Shown here piece by piece: positions 38,300 through 38,369 of a stretch of DNA of 38,369 bases. The stretch is taken from IMG/VR virus record IMGVR_UViG_3300032245_000650, positions 1 to 38,369 of that record; one strand, 5' to 3'. The position numbers and the translations under genes were made by a program. Each line of letters begins with the position of its first letter. The stretch's first letter is position 1. Source of the DNA: a virus. The notes beneath the pieces were generated by a model. That model worked only from the letters and a program-made list of their open reading frames with translations, was not told the origin of the DNA and ran no database searches.

Positions 38300-38369
38300 G
38301 ATTTGTTTTAAGTTGGTTTCTATAAAGGTTTTAGAGGAAACTCGTACAGAAAAATCGCACTTTGGAACC
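38300..38369. promoter_or_regulatory. Leader of the packaging genes
   Basis: This 70-base stretch is A/T-rich on the minus strand. TTTATAGAAACC could be a -10-like region, and TTGCGTAAC lies just before the ParB-like ATG. It mirrors TGCGTAA motifs in 61-80 and 138-147. No ribosome site is strong. If the window ends join, it is contiguous with 1-163. The role as promoter or packaging region is inference. Confidence 0.35.

Noticed and set aside
1-38369. Integrase, excisionase, tRNA, insertion sequence, or diversity-generating reverse transcriptase
   Set aside because: No open frame or motif on either strand supports any of these.
1-38369. Terminal direct repeat of the window
   Set aside because: The first and last bases show no shared long sequence, so circularity or terminal redundancy cannot be shown from this window.

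Overview
This window looks like all, or nearly all, of the genome of a double-stranded DNA tailed phage. Every gene I can support lies on the minus strand, so the map is read from high to low coordinates. Genes are packed tightly, and many junctions are 4-base ATGA or GTGA overlaps. I see no integrase, repressor/antirepressor pair, DNA polymerase or tRNA. This suggests a lytic phage of lambda-like architecture that borrows the host replisome. Several short lipoprotein-signal proteins, membrane peptides and an M15 endolysin fit a Gram-negative host. The host genus cannot be read from the sequence, although protein styles resemble phages from freshwater or environmental bacteria.

Head and packaging (38299 down to 28253): a ParB-like protein, a Nu1-like small terminase, a 24-residue membrane peptide, an HNH nuclease, a GpA-type large terminase, a gpW-like connector and a 1241-residue portal fusion. 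The portal fusion carries a HEYGH metallopeptidase-like C-terminus. Then come a small protein, a fused prohead protease/scaffold with a probable nested scaffold start, a decoration protein and the major capsid protein. A strong terminator follows.

Glycosylation island (28146 to 24277): a two-domain GT-A glycosyltransferase, a small protein, a SAM methyltransferase-like protein, a GT2-like and a GT9-like glycosyltransferase. It sits between the capsid and the tail-joining genes, and may modify virion proteins or host-derived glycans.

Tail (24260 to 10992): a connector-like protein, a pair of paralogous terminator-like proteins, two beta-rich virion proteins, a small lipoprotein/membrane cluster and two paralogous tube-like proteins. 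These are followed by a G/GT-type chaperone pair made by a -1 frameshift at CCCAAAA, a short tape measure, and a 1194-residue repeat-rich fibre or tip protein.

Lysis (10969 to 9920): a holin-like membrane protein, a nested i-spanin/o-spanin-like pair and an M15 endopeptidase.

DNA metabolism and control (9915 to 164): a MazG-like protein, a metallophosphoesterase, small DNA-binding proteins, a minimal ligase-like nucleotidyltransferase and a PD-(D/E)XK nuclease. There is also a recombination protein with an ExoX-C-like domain and an SSB-like DEIPF tail. A replication initiator gene contains six 11-bp iterons and an AT-rich tract, a lambda-O-style origin. An orphan DNA methyltransferase, a 3D-domain cell-wall protein and small hypotheticals complete the region. 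The only larger non-coding segment spans the window ends (38300-38369 and 1-163). It holds short direct repeats and a palindrome and may contain promoters or the packaging site.
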